From Centroberyx gerrardi (taxonomy: Eukaryota; Chordata; Actinopteri; Beryciformes; Berycidae), in contig NC_135997.1 in assembly GCF_048128805.1 (NCBI RefSeq), positions 22,739,815 through 22,803,814 of the forward strand: a stretch of DNA of 64,000 bases, in the 5' to 3' direction. The notes under the pieces are model-generated. The model saw only the letters and a list, made by a program, of their open reading frames with translations, did not search any database and was not told where the DNA came from. A program made the position numbers and the translations under genes. Positions 12,787 to 25,500 of the stretch are shown here, piece by piece (position 1 is the stretch's first letter; each line of letters begins with the position of its first letter).

Positions 12787-13872
12787 ATGAACCTCTCAGT
12801 GGATCTGCCTTCTTCCGAAGACATGGCCCCTGAGGAGTTTGCCGGCGGGACAGCGGTGTCTTGTGTGATCCTGGGCCTGTCCTTCCTGGCGGGGGCTCCA
12901 GGGAACCTGCTGGTGATCTGGACTATCCTGAGACACGTCACGCAGCGCTCCCACACCGTGGTGCTCATCCTGCACCTGGCTGCCGCTGACCTGCTGGTGC
13001 TCATCACCCTGCCTCTGTGGATCTACTCCCTGGCGTACTCCTGGGTCTTCGGAGAGGCCTCCTGTAAGGTCATGGTGTTCGTCATCTACGCCTGTATGTA
13101 CAGCAGCGTCTTCCTCATCACCCTCATGAGCGTGGAGCGCTTTGTGGCCGTGCGACACCCGTTTGCCTCAGTCGACTGGAGGAGAAAAAAAGCCCTGAAT
13201 AAAGTGCTGCTGGCCCTGTGGGCTGCAGCGTTCCTGTTCAGCATACCTGTCATCCCGACCCAGATGGTGGACGGACCCAGCGGGGAGGAGCAATGTCTGT
13301 ACCGGCTGTACACCTCAGACATCCAGGAGATGGTGTGTGTGCTGCTGGAGACTCTAGTGGGCTACATCGTGCCCCTCTCCATCCTGGTGGTTTGCTACGG
13401 CTGCCTGTGCAGCCGTATCACTCAGATGACCTTCAAGTCCAAGCGCAAGTCCACGGTCCTGATCGCCAGCGTGGTGGTGGTGTTCGCCGTGTGTTGGACG
13501 CCGCATCATGTGGGCAACGTCCTCTCACTCGTCTACCTGGCCATTAAAGACTCCCACCGCGATGCAGCAGATAATGTGGAGAGTGCGAGGAACACCATGA
13601 CCATTATCGCTGGAGCCATGGTCTTCATCAGCAGCACCGTCAACCCCATCCTCTACATGTTTGCGGCACGCTCGTTCCGCAGCTCGCTGCGGGACACAGG
13701 GATCCAGAAGCTCTTCCGCCACATCTCCAGCACCTCCCCAGGTGAGGGCAATAGAGAGTTGTCCTTTGTGTCCAAGAGACAGAGCCATCAGACCAACAGT
13801 TCTCAGTGTCTATCTGAGTCCAAAGACCAAATGGATGTTCTAATAAACATGTGTGAAAATGGTCCATCTTGA
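12787..13872 (+). CDS. ltb4r-like: Leukotriene B4 receptor-like GPCR, copy 2
   Basis: A single-exon class A GPCR of 361 aa, in tandem and the same orientation as copy 1 about 1.8 kb upstream. An N-linked site is at N2-L-S. TM1 has GAPGN (N40), D68 is in TM2, C93 is at TM3, and the ERF motif is at 117-119, followed by VAVRHPF, closer to typical chemoattractant receptors than copy 1. TM6 has CWTPHH and TM7 has SSTVNPILYMF. The Ser/Thr-rich C-tail is longer than in copy 1, suggesting phosphorylation-dependent desensitisation (inference). The start at 12787 is the first in-frame ATG; M13 is an alternative. The gene is GC-rich throughout. The family assignment rests on overall similarity to BLT1, including the SARNTM...VFISSTVNP stretch; the ligand is inferred. 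Confidence 0.83.
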   Translation: MNLSVDLPSSEDMAPEEFAGGTAVSCVILGLSFLAGAPGNLLVIWTILRHVTQRSHTVVLILHLAAADLLVLITLPLWIYSLAYSWVFGEASCKVMVFVIYACMYSSVFLITLMSVERFVAVRHPFASVDWRRKKALNKVLLALWAAAFLFSIPVIPTQMVDGPSGEEQCLYRLYTSDIQEMVCVLLETLVGYIVPLSILVVCYGCLCSRITQMTFKSKRKSTVLIASVVVVFAVCWTPHHVGNVLSLVYLAIKDSHRDAADNVESARNTMTIIAGAMVFISSTVNPILYMFAARSFRSSLRDTGIQKLFRHISSTSPGEGNRELSFVSKRQSHQTNSSQCLSESKDQMDVLINMCENGPS

Positions 13873-13956
13873 CGTTGTAAATGTATGGGTTGGTGTCTAT
13901 TTGGTGTGTCTTGTAGATATTTTTGTATTATATATTTTCACACAAAGCAATTTTAA

Positions 13957-14566
13957 GTAACACTTTATTTTCCAGGTCTGTAATTTCCTAATAATTTCCT
14001 AGAAAAGAGTTGATATGTAACTGTCAACTTCTTGGGAAGTTTCCTGGAAAGAACCATTTTGTACTAATTATCAGGAAAATGGGGAAGAGTTTAATTGGTC
14101 AATTGGTAGGTTTGGTCATTTCTTTAGAAATGACCAAATCTATACCAATTAAACTCTTCCCCCATTTTCCCGAGGTGGAACCACCTAAAGTTTAGGTGGT
14201 TCCAAGAAGGAACCATGATATTATGTAGTGAAAATGGAAGAGGTCAGTTTGGTGGATAAGAAACTTAATTTCTAAAAATAAATAAAAGAGCTTGATTTAG
14301 AAACCCAAGTAATTATTCACTTATACAGAAATTAGAGGAAGCAATTATCTTTGGTATTTGTTGAATTATTTACTTATCTGTAATTTAGAACCTTACAGGA
14401 AGACAGACATAACAGTTTTTGCCTGTTCAGCTGACATGTTGACCAACTCTTTTAGAAATTAACAATATCTTATCAACTCCACCAAACTGACCTCTTTCAT
14501 CTTCTATGTTTTTTTTTTTAAAGAAATTAACAGCTACATATCAGCTCCAGGAAAATAAAGTGTTAC
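13957..14566. repeat. Inverted-repeat DNA element (MITE) with GTAACACTTTATTTTCC ends
   Basis: The left end GTAACACTTTATTTTCC (13957) is matched by its reverse complement GGAAAATAAAGTGTTAC ending at 14566. Internal arms also pair, for example the GGGGAAGAGTTTAATTGGT region near 14080 with ACCAATTAAACTCTTCCCCC near 14137. There is no coding sequence. It lies 85 bp after the stop of receptor copy 2 and contains AATAAA at 14277-14286, which may serve as that gene's poly(A) signal. Confidence 0.75.
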
Positions 14567-17500
14567 CCAATTTGACCTTAAATTAGGCCACTTTTGTTGA
14601 ATTAAAACACAGACAATTACATGATGTTAGTTACATGATGAAATGTGTCCCACTTTGTAAATGACCTAGACAAAATACTGTAATGTTGTTTGTTATTGTG
14701 ACTGTAGAGAATATATTTATAATTATACTATTAATGCAAGCATTAGAACTACTTACATTTATTTCCCATAATATGCACTAATAGCATAATAAATGGTACC
14801 ATATGCATGAAATGAAACGTTTTTGTTTTTTATTATTTTGTTGAAGCCATACAAAGGCTGTAATTAATTGTTTGCTTGTATCATTGATTACTTTTCCAAA
14901 GTTTTGGGAACATAATTAGCACAGTGTGTTTTCAGCTAGTTACCTTGTGGCTGTGTCTCCCTCTATTTATTTTTGACCCCTCTGCCACAGACAGTTCATA
15001 TTTTACACTGCTTTGGTTGTCATGATGGATGATGGAAACAACAAATTTTCAATATTCCAAAACCTTTCTGTTTTAGGGAAGTGTGCTGTCTCTGGAATAC
15101 CCTTGTTATGATTGTGAGATGATTAACTTACGTAACATATTTTGTACAAAACTCCCAGTATTATTTCTTATTCAATGTAAAAAAACAAAAAAAACAAATA
15201 AGAATGACTACTGTTGTAAAATAATGATTTTGCACTGCTGGTGACAAGTCTAAATCTGTCATGGTTCACGACAGCAACACTCATGCTTTCAACTTCCTCC
15301 CTATCCGGAGATTGCAAAATGAAAAACTGCATGTGTTCCCTCTGGGGAGCAGTAAAAAGCGGAATCATGTCTTACTGTTTGCCACAGTCGTATAGAAATT
15401 AAACCCACAATGTTTTTGCAAGGGGCTTTAGTGTCAGCTAAATCTATGATATTTTTAAAAGCGAGGTACAGATGTGTATATATAATGTTCTGTTGTAAAA
15501 GCAAACTGAGTTTGTTTGTTGCCATGACCACATAACAGTTGTCCTCACCATTAGGTGGCAGTGTCAGCACTGTATTTCAATGAAGGAACTTTGATACATT
15601 CTCTGTGCAGCTTCATAATGGTAACATGTATCCCTATTTGACTTTGTTATTGTGTGTTTTTATTTTAACCTTTATTTAACCAGGGAAGGGTTTTGTCGGG
15701 CACAGATTCTCTTTTTCATCCCCACCCTGCTTTCTCATCACTGACTGCCTCGCCTCACACAGCTTACACACACTCACAGTGGGTGCCTGTTATGCTAAAG
15801 GGCCCTTGAAGAAGGGAAGAAGCCCAGAAGACTTTCTTTCTATACATTTAACTGACTGACAAAATGATTTATATATGAGCTGACTAAGCACCCGAGTCTC
15901 TGTCTTAGCCTGTTCTTATAAACTTTGTTCTGTGCGCCACACCTTCGTCCAACATACAACACTTTCACACTGCACACATAGTCACAAAAACACGCATGTT
16001 TAACCACGGTGGTTGGATTTCTGTGCTCATAGTGTGAGAATACCTGGCAGAGATGCAGGGAGGCTTGTGTCAACACGACCCAATCACATGAGCACACTGC
16101 AGGTTTTGTATGTTGTTGTTCACCTGCCTCCAGTACAGTACATTTGGATGTATTACAAGTGGGTCTGTTATAATATCGTATAATTACTGTGACTCCAACA
16201 AATACTTCACAAGTTTTGGATGTATCACAGCATATTATATGATATTATGATTATAATATGGGTTACTATATGCTACTATGTATACTTATGATGCATTACA
16301 ATTCTTAATCTTAACATTAAGCGACCATGGCTCACATCTTTTCTGGGAAACACAAAGTAGATTGGACTGTTGTTGTACTTAACTTAGGGAGGATGATTCA
16401 ATTGTCCAGTACACAGACCTGAAAAAAGATATGATCTTAAACATTTGGAACCAGTTGATGTGTGCTTTATTATTTTTTTCTCTATAAAACTCCCACAAAC
16501 TCAAAAAATGAACACCTCATTAGTATGTTGTGTTAAATTCCATGACATGATAATTGTCCTGCCAGGATAAATGAAATAATATAAGTTGCTTCTTATTTTT
16601 CTAAACATATCAGTATCACAAATCATGGGTCTGATTTGTGATACTGGTTGGAGCAGAAAGTTGAATAAACCAGAGTGATAGTGCTCATCACCTTGGGGCT
16701 TTTGATTAATGGTGAGTCAGGATTAGTGTAACTGTGATAGTGGAAAAATACAGTGAGTAAATGGTGTGACACAAATTACGTGCAGGGAGCGGTCACACAA
16801 GAAAACATAGCTGACTCTGAGACATGAACGGCCTCTTCTACCAGAATGAGGAAGCAACCATCTGTGTGTGAGACGAGATCAGCAGTGTGGGATATGTCTG
16901 ATATATACCCCTCCCTTCATTACTGGAGTATACCCAGAGTATACTTACATTTACAGAATACCTAGATCTATTAGGCATATCAGAATTTAACTACTGTTAT
17001 TGTGTGTGAAATCAATTTTATTTTTCTTGAAGGGATGCATTGTCCTTTATGCTCTGAATGGTTTTCAGCATTGTATGGCCAATGAAAACCAGTCAAACAC
17101 CACTGTGGAGTTTCAAAAAAGCAAGCAAGGGCAATAGCAGCTGCTCATCCATCTGCTTAACTGCCGTTGGCACACATGAATCTTGGGGTCACAGTGTATG
17201 TCGACTTTTAGCAGTATACAAACATCTATCAGTTGTGAGTAGAAAGGTCCCTTTCACAATGTTACTTATTATCTGCTTAAAAATGTAATCAGTCATGTAA
17301 TCTGGAAGACTATTCAAGATCAGTAATGTAATCAGAGAAGTTTTGATTACCTTTCCTCTGAATGAAGTAAAACAATGTATTCCGATTTACAGGCAGTAAC
17401 TTATTATTATCATCTGCAACATCATCAACCATTATCTTAGGATGTGTGAAAATGTATCTTTTTGTAAATATGATCTCAAGATGAAAAGTCTTTTTTCCCT

Positions 17501-18818
17501 TCAAACATGCCTCTGAGTAATCCTACAAGCAATATTTTTTTTCATATTTGTAGTATGATCACTGAATTTTTTTTTTTGTTATCATTCATTTTTTGTAATC
17601 AGATTACTGTAATCCCTTTAAATGTCCCCAACCCTGCCATCAATACAGTGACAGCACACAACAGGACAAGACCACTAAGTGGGTGTTGGAGTTGTGAATC
17701 TTGGCCATCTCTCAACTTCATTCACAATTGCTGATTGCCACAATTCACTCCTATTTTTTATTGTTGGAAGAGTGGAAGACATCTGAACAGCAACAAATAA
17801 AATATTTTCTAGGCATGGTGGCTTCTCAATGGTACGGGTTCTCACCAGTTACACCTGCTGAAGGAAGCACTCAGCATGTTGGCACAGTGCCACAGAGAGA
17901 CAACAAGCATAAGCATGTCTACGATATGGTGCCATGTAGATAAGTGTTCTTTGTTGTTGTTGTTGTTGTTGTTGTTGTTGCATACGGTTGGTAATAGTCT
18001 AGGTTTTCAGCCGAAGTATCTCCCTGTGTGTGTCTCCCTCTACTTCTCACACAGGCTCAGCTGGGAGGAACGACGAGTCACAAATTCTCAAGAAAGACTC
18101 TGTGAATGAGTGTTCGGGGTGGGGGACTTAAACGAGTGAAAGGAGGTGAACAGACAAAAAGCCTTCCACTCACTATCATCTCTTGGCCCATAGCTACCTA
18201 CACAGCAGGAAAGGGAGTGTCAGGCGCAACAAAACACGGCATTCTGGGAACCAGGCCAGAGACTAGACTAGTGAAAACTCCAAACAGGCCAGTAGGGACC
18301 TGTTAAGTTTTGTTGTTTTTGTATTTTGTTTACAAAGTTATTGTAAATTCTAGGTGGTATATAACTGTTCTTATGAAAGCAATGGCATGTTTTTAATACC
18401 AACAGCTGTTCCAGTGCCTACATATAAATATACTCATGCATAGTTTTGCAAGAGAAACTTCACACATGTGGCCATACAAACCCCTCCACAAAGACATATT
18501 AGTTTTTATTTTTACCACATGATCTTGTATTCACTTTGAGTGATGTTATATATCACTGTGTGAGTGTGAAGCATGGCAGTGCTAAAAAGGAGCATGAACG
18601 CTCGCTCTGCCAATTTCAATTGGAATGATTTAAGGTTAAATTGAAGGTTGAATTAAGGTGTGTGTGTGTGTGTGTTGTTTCTGTGGCTTTATGGAGGTAA
18701 TGTATAATATCGTAATTTGATGTGAAATTTCTATCCACACTGCCTCAAAATGTTGCCCATGTATCATTGTGTTAAGACAGTGTATCTACATACAGTAGTT
18801 TAATCCTCTGTTCTCCAG
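14567..18818. other. Intergenic region, no gene recognised
   Basis: AT-rich. It contains a 14-bp-arm hairpin at 16612-16645 (AGTATCACAAATCA pairing with TGATTTGTGATACT), a (TTG)n run at about 17949-17980 and a (TG)n run near 18660. Open frames here are short and resemble no family I know. Confidence 0.5.
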
Positions 18819-20076
18819 GTGTTGGATGTTGGCCATCTCTGGAGGCATTAAGGAGTTAAGGAGCTTGTCAGTATGAAATGAGAGCTGGTGGTGTTGTTGC
18901 ATGTTGGCCTGCATTCTCCTGCTGCACTTGGAGAATTGTCAGAACCACTGGCAGTGTCAGTAAAACAGCCAGCTGGGTGTTGCTGGTGAGAGGTTTGACG
19001 ATACGTAGAGCCTGGGAAAGGGGTCGTATCCAGTCAGATCCAGGCCATCTGGCAGATCCATGTGTATGGCCTTTATAATTTCACTTTCATTTTGTGATGT
19101 GAACATATAGACTTGAAAAAGGCATCCGCATACTGCAAATCTGTGCAAAAATCATTTATTGCAAGCTTTCTGTCCGCAGGCTTCTTCAAGGTATGAATTC
19201 AAGGCATTCGATGCCTTGAAGAAGGTCTCCTGACCGAAAGCTCGCAATAAATGATTTTTGCACATGCAGATTTGCAGTGTGCAGATGCCTTTTTCAAGCC
19301 TATAATTCTCTCTAAATCTCTTTAAAGATTTTGGAGTCAAAGTAATCACATAATGATCACTTCCATGTGTCTTTGCGCCTCTGTGGTTCCCAAAAGTAAT
19401 AGAAAGCAATTATATTACATTTCTAAATGCTAAATTGCTGATTTAAATTTTTAGCATGCAATTTGTCAATCGCTCTGTAATAGATTAGATTTAGACTCTC
19501 TTTTTAAATATTTACTCTATTTGGATCACAGGCTGAAGACATTTAAGAATCCATGAATCAGAAGTTACTTCCTCTCATGTGCAATGCTAATTCCACTGTG
19601 CTTCCCTTCTCCCAAGGGACATTAGGCACACAGTGTTGTGGCCGGCCTTGATGTGTTTTCTGCAGATGGTATCACAACACAGATGTAAGGTGTATCTATT
19701 GATCTGGAGTCAGGTACAGCTCCTCCTCCCTCTGGCTCTATATTTTCTGTTTCACAGCAGAGAATCATCATTGTCATATTTGTATATGAATGTGTTTGTG
19801 ATGTTTTTCCATCAGTACTGGTTGATCCTTCATATTCATTATGGCCACCAAGGTCCACTTTTGTCATTCATTGTGTTCCCTCATGCTACAGCCATGATGC
19901 ACCTGCCTCAGTTCTGGGCTGTCTGCTTCACCATGCTGTTTCTCCAGGGGTTGAACTCTGGGCATCTCAACATATTACAATATCTTACATACAATGGCAC
20001 CCATCATAGAAGTCTCTATCTATCATATATTCGTGCAACAGTAGATGACTTTCCTTTTTTAAATGTTGCAATCTAG
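18819..20076 (+). pseudogene. Decayed SLC6-family sodium/neurotransmitter transporter pseudogene
   Basis: Two separated segments match SLC6 transporters in the right order. The first, about 18819-19030, follows an intact acceptor (TTCTCCAG). It reads GGIKEL, a frameshift or stop, then VACWPAF, WRIVRTTGSVS and LLVRGLTI, corresponding to the TM4-TM5 region with its W-K-G-V-x-T-T-G-K-V and L-V-R-G-x-T-L signatures. The second, about 19690-20076, reads GPLLSFIVFPHATAMMHLPQ, then FWAVCF and ML-LQGLNS, then ATVDDFP. This matches the TM7-TM8 signature GPGLAFIVYPEA, the M-P-L FW MLL-LGLDS block and the DEFP motif. Frame breaks, missing stretches and a palindromic element (19106-19305) between the segments indicate a pseudogene. 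The subtype is unclear. A poorer similarity may continue to about 20540. Confidence 0.72.
19106..19305. repeat. 200-bp palindromic element (long hairpin)
   Basis: The arms run from TATAGACTTGAAAAAGGCAT (about 19106) to CTTCTTCAAGG and, reversed, from CCTTGAAGAAGG to ATGCCTTTTTCAAGCCTATA. They are near-perfect complements of about 85 nt with a short centre. There is no coding capacity. It lies between the two surviving segments of the SLC6 pseudogene and is read as a fold-back MITE. Confidence 0.75.
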
Positions 20077-22070
20077 AACTCAAAACTTGTGTCTTGCATT
20101 GCCATTCCTTGAGCTTTCTGTTACTTGAAATTTTAATTTCCAGCAATTCCTATTGAGGACAGTATTGCAGTAGGAATTCAGTACTACTCGTGCAGTAAAA
20201 AGTTAGGCTTCTATGATGACTAAATCTCTAATGTGCATTGCCAACAGGTAATACTCTGCTATCATCACTCTCCATTTTCTCAAATGATGCCCCTAGCTTC
20301 CATAAATAGAGACTGATGCTACAAAGAAGCAGAATGATGGAAGCTCTTTTGGGCTTCATATATCATCTGGGTTTGGTGGATGTCAATTTCCCTTACATTA
20401 GTGGTGTAGAGGATATATACACAGGTGTACATGATATGGCCCTCTTTTTATGGGTATTCAAAGTGTACTCACTTATCAGCCTAATAACCACTAAAATGTA
20501 CAAGATAGTGGGATTACAGTATATCTACCTCACCTAAGCAGTATACCCATCTCCTAAACTATTTATTGCCTTACTTGGAAACAAAACACATCCTCATTTC
20601 AACTCTGCTCATATCTGCAGGGAAGGATCTGTGTTCCAGCTTATATCCTTGCAGTGGTGCCTGTAAATTCATTGTGTCTGTTTTTGAGGGTCTGAAAAAT
20701 ATTCCATTAACTTCAGTAAAATCTAATGGGCTCTGCCTGATGTTAATATAATTTGGTCCACTGCAATCAGATGTTTATATTTTATTTTTCCTCTTTTATG
20801 GCAAAAGTGACACCATGGCAGACACCATGCTTTCACTTTTAACTGTGCTGGTGTTTCCTCACACCACTGATGTCTCTGGTGAGTGTGACAAGCGCACCAC
20901 AAAACCTAATCATTACGACCACTTTAGGTATTCCCAGGCCCAGGACAAAACTTGACATTCAGGCCCTACATATGACTTATGAATGCAACCACACTATCAC
21001 TGATTTTCCTGAAAGGGACCTGGGACTGTTGTCCTGGTTGTCCCACCCGCTGCAGCTTATCACGAAATTAAACTAAATGTATCTATTTTTGCACACATCA
21101 CCCCATGCTATGTGTTGGGCTATGGCAATGTCCTCAGCCCTAATGGTGCCAGTGTTGGGGAGTAGAAAGATGTTTTCTGGTACACATAGCCTGAAGCAGG
21201 TCAGTGTCCATACAGAAACCAATCCCTTATCTTGAAATTGTATGTAACTGTATGTGCACCCACACTCCATAATCTGTGATGCATTACATTAGAGTGTGGA
21301 GTTTCAGAAAGGTGGTCAGCATTTCTAACTCATTTGCACAGAAGAATACTTTTGACTATGCAATAATTTGCTAGCATTTGCCAGGTGCCTCACATCAAAT
21401 GAATTAAGATTATACACAAGAATTTCACTCTGCAAAATATATAGTTGTAGCTGCAGTTGTATATTAACCTGCAGAAACAACCATTATTATTATGGCTTCA
21501 ATACAAAAGCTACAACGGTCTCAACTGGTGGTTCCTATATTGGATGGTCGGCAGAGGCACGAGCATACAGAAAATTCTTCTGTATTCATTTGAAAGTTAA
21601 AATACTACAAATAGTTTATACAAGGGCAGAGATGAAGAGAAGCACAGGATGAAACCAGAACACATATTCTTCAAGGATATGAATACATAGAGACTTATTC
21701 CCACTGTGATCCTTTAATGTGCAAAAGAACATAAAACACACAACTGGCAAAAACACCGGACAAGTGGTACAGGACCAGGACAAGAAATCTACACAAAAGT
21801 CACACCCCACCCCCACTCATTTTATCTCAGTCTTCTTGCACTGACCCCAGATAATGTCTATATGTTGTTAAAAAAAAGTATGAACTCCCTCTTATAACAC
21901 ATATTTTTAAGATCATGATTTGATGTAGACCTGGAGATACCTTAGTGCAGGACTACTTTGAATAGAGAATATTAAGAATTGCCTTAAATGTATTTAAAAT
22001 TGATAGGTAAAGCCTATCACAAATCACAACAGTATACAAGCCTACTGCTGCTTCCTCTTTCAACGGACCT
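20077..22070. other. Intergenic region upstream of esrp2
   Basis: No gene was recognised. A weak continuation of the SLC6 pseudogene is possible at 20316-20537. A T-to-A-rich stretch precedes the esrp2 promoter. Confidence 0.4.
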
Positions 22071-22072
22071 GA

Positions 22073-22131
22073 CCAATGAGATTAGAGTATACACCTCCGC
22101 GTCCCGCCCTCACCTTTGCAAAGCAGCCAAT
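22073..22131 (+). promoter_or_regulatory. esrp2: Probable esrp2 core promoter: two CCAAT boxes and a GC-rich motif
   Basis: CCAAT occurs at 22073-22077 and 22127-22131, with a CCCGCCC motif (22103-22109) between, about 380-440 bp before the esrp2 ATG. No TATA box was seen. A minimal upstream ORF (ATG GAG TTC GTG TGA) is at 22231-22245 in the presumed leader. The exact start site is unknown. Confidence 0.5.
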
Positions 22132-22510
22132 AGAAAAGACCCGTGAGACTTCACTCCAGCAGAGGCTGAGCCATACAGGTAACTCAGAAAAAATAGAAGG
22201 GAGAGAAAAAAAATCCCTCCAGGGCTTGTTATGGAGTTCGTGTGAAAGAAACACGGATTTCCAACCTTCTTTACCAGTTAAACCAGTATCTCTGGATAGA
22301 ACACACTCAAGTACTGGAACAGGTAGAGTCTTTGACCGCAAACTCTTTCGTGTTTCCTCTGAAAATAATCTCCTTTTTCTGTCTCCGTTTACCTCAATTG
22401 AGTTTCCAGATCTTTTGTTCGCTCTTCTTATCACTTGGAAAAAGGTGAACCCTCGTGTTATTTTTATTTGATCTTTGCTTTAATTGTAGTTTTTACCCTT
22501 GTGGTCCCTG

Positions 22511-25500
22511 ATGGCTTCGCACAGTGATACTCTGGTGGTGTTCTTTGGGGCAACAGCTGGTGCAAATGGGGGTAAACTGGGTTCGGATGAGAGGGAAATA
22601 ATTCTCTTGGTGTGGCAAATTGTGGATCTACATGAGAAAAAGGTACGAACCTTTCTGACCCGTTGTAAGGTTTCTTATGTAGCCAAAGTGTTTGTGGCAC
22701 AGTGTCTACCTGTAGTGGAATAGTAGTATGTTTGACAGCTGACATTTAAATCAACAAGGTGTGCTCTCTAAACCGTCCGTACTGTGTCCCCAGTGCTAGC
22801 TACATCAGTTCAAACACGCTAATTCAAACCGTCTCGTTAGCTCACCTTTTTCAGGTGTGCAACCAAAATTTTTACAAGCAGGTGAGGAGGCTGTAACGTA
22901 ATGGGGGGGAAAGCACACCTTTTTGGTTACATGTCAACTTCTCGACATAAACAACAACGCTTTATTGACAATTAAGTGCTTTTGCAACTACATTGTCAAT
23001 TGTTTGACTGTTTTTGTTAGAGTTCATTGCCTAAATTGGGGGTCGGCTATATGAAAAGTCTTAAAGGGATATATGAATGTGAAAATGAGTAGCCTTCTCT
23101 GCGCCATGAAACGCTAATTCCCTTCACAGGTCGGGAAGCTTCATAGATGTCTTGTCAAGCCAGACACTTTGGAGTTGACAGACCAGTGTAAAGAAGAGAC
23201 TGGACTGGAACTGGACGAGATCCTCAAAGCAGAGCCTCTGGACGAAGTTCTGCAACAGGTGAGACTCACTGGTTGTTAAATGGTGAGGGTGATTTCAATC
23301 ACGGATCAAAAGTGAATCTTTCAAGTCGTCTTTCCTCTTAAACTGGCCTTAAATACCCTGGTGCTCAGCTTCACACACACTATGAAATCTCTGAGCGTCA
23401 CTTAATTCAGACACATTGCAAATCCAGATAGCTCATTAAATAAGAAATCTCTAATGTCATTATAGGGAACTCTGGCAACTATACAAAACGAGATGAGACA
23501 AGCTTGACTCTGTGTAAAGCTTTAAATTAATGCAAGGTGTGTCAAGTTTCTCAGTGATGACCTTTTTGAAAAGCTATATTCCACCCGGTGGGCTATGTCA
23601 GCCGTTTGGCCCGACAGTTAAACTCTGCTGACAGTTTAGAGAGGTTTAGTAGCTAGGATGGGCAGAGCCTGGGGCTGCTGGAGATAAGGAGGGGGAAGAG
23701 GAGTCGCAGGTCTAGTCTTGTTTCAGACTGATGCATGCTGCAGACATCTGGAAGACGGAATGTTTACCTGGGAACACAGGAGGGCAGACAGGAGGGAGGG
23801 AGCCGAGCGGACTGATGTGGATGGGCTTTGAGAGCCTGGGCTTCAAGCACAGCAGCTGGTTTCAGCGGCTCATTGGGGAGGGTAGGCCATCTATTTATGA
23901 CCAAGACATGAATTTGCTTTCTGGTGCCTCCCTTTCAGTAGGTATGTTTTGACAAAAGCGCTTATGTTGTCAAACGTGTTTTTCAACCACCCTGACAAGA
24001 GTATTTGTTTGCACTTGGTGCACCCTTTCCCGCCCCCTGCAGTATTTCATAGTCTGAAAGCCTCCTATTATCATGCTGGACTAGTTGATGTTAGTGCTGC
24101 TCTGTCTCTTAATGTCACACAAGCACAAGCAGGTTGGTTGAGGTAATCAATCCAAAATGGGTTTGTTTTCTTTGGAAGCCTCTTTGGTTGGACAGTGATG
24201 ATGCTGCTGTGGTTATGACACCGAAAGCACAGACTAAGATAATTCCCATTGCATGGCAGCTTTGCCTGAATGCTGAAGTCATTTGTCTCTCACACAGGCC
24301 TAGGAAGGCTTTTCAATTCCAGTGCAAGTTAGTTTGTGTGCTGAGCCTTCAAATATTAACCCAAGCAATCAGTTCTTACTTTTCATACCTTTGTCTGGCT
24401 GTCTACTTTTTCTTGCCATTGGGCAGGCTAAATTTAATCCTTACTGATTTAAAGCAGGGAAGGAATGAAAATGGCAATATTCCAGACTGTTTGAGTCACT
24501 GCATCATACTACAGTTGTGAAGCATTTGGCTTCATAGCAGTTCTCCTCCCAGTAATTTATTTTTATTTTTTTTATCTCTGCTGACACAGCCTTTTTAGAT
24601 AACCCATTTCCACTTAAACCAATACAAATTAATTTCTGGTAAGCAGAGTGGGAACTCCTTTAGGTGGGATGGTCAGCCACCTTATTCAGTGGAATGTAGG
24701 TGTAGAGCAGAAGCCGTATCTCTCACTGATGGGCTTGTCAGTGTCGACTTATGTGGCCAGGGCCCCCAAGGACGTCTGTTTGTTTTGGTGAAAGATTTAT
24801 TAAGCCAGGGAAGGCTGGAGAGATTAGGACTGACTTTTAACACAGACTTGCATACAATCTGACAGCTACTCCATGGTATTGTGATTTTAAATGCATAATA
24901 TTTAGAGGGTAAAACAATATTTTACTTGGTATATAAGCAAGCCAGTAACTTCCACAGACCCGGGCGGCCAATCAAACCTACAGTATATGTACATTGTCAG
25001 AATAGTAGGATGGGAAAGATGATGGCGATGGATGGTGTGTGAGTATCTGAGCATGCTTTATGACTGTAGCTGTTGGCACTTTATCACATTATGTTGTGCA
25101 CTTCACACCTGCAGTGTGGTTCCTGGAAGTGGGCTGTTTCTGTACAAGCTTGGCTTTAGGCTGGGAGAGTGACAGCATGTTACAGCCTGTGGAGTGATGC
25201 ACCTGATCTGCAGCCCTACTCTGCCACTTAGTCATAGCATTCTCATATACAATATCTAATGAATGCCACGAATGCTGACTACTGGCTTTGGCTGTCAACT
25301 TGATTAACACTTGCCTCTTGCCTACCAAGACAGCCATATTGTGACAGTGAAATATGATGAATCCCATCCCAGGGCTAACCTGGATTTTAGCCTAAAGGCT
25401 GGATAGAGTAGACAGACATGATCTGACCTTTTTTAACTCTGGATAATCACTGAACAACCATCACATTTCCTCCAATATATGGTGAAGTCACTTTCATGTT

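Noticed and set aside
22076-22471. 131-codon open frame before the esrp2 start
   Set aside because: It overlaps the CCAAT-containing promoter and presumed leader, matches nothing known, and reads in a different frame from esrp2.
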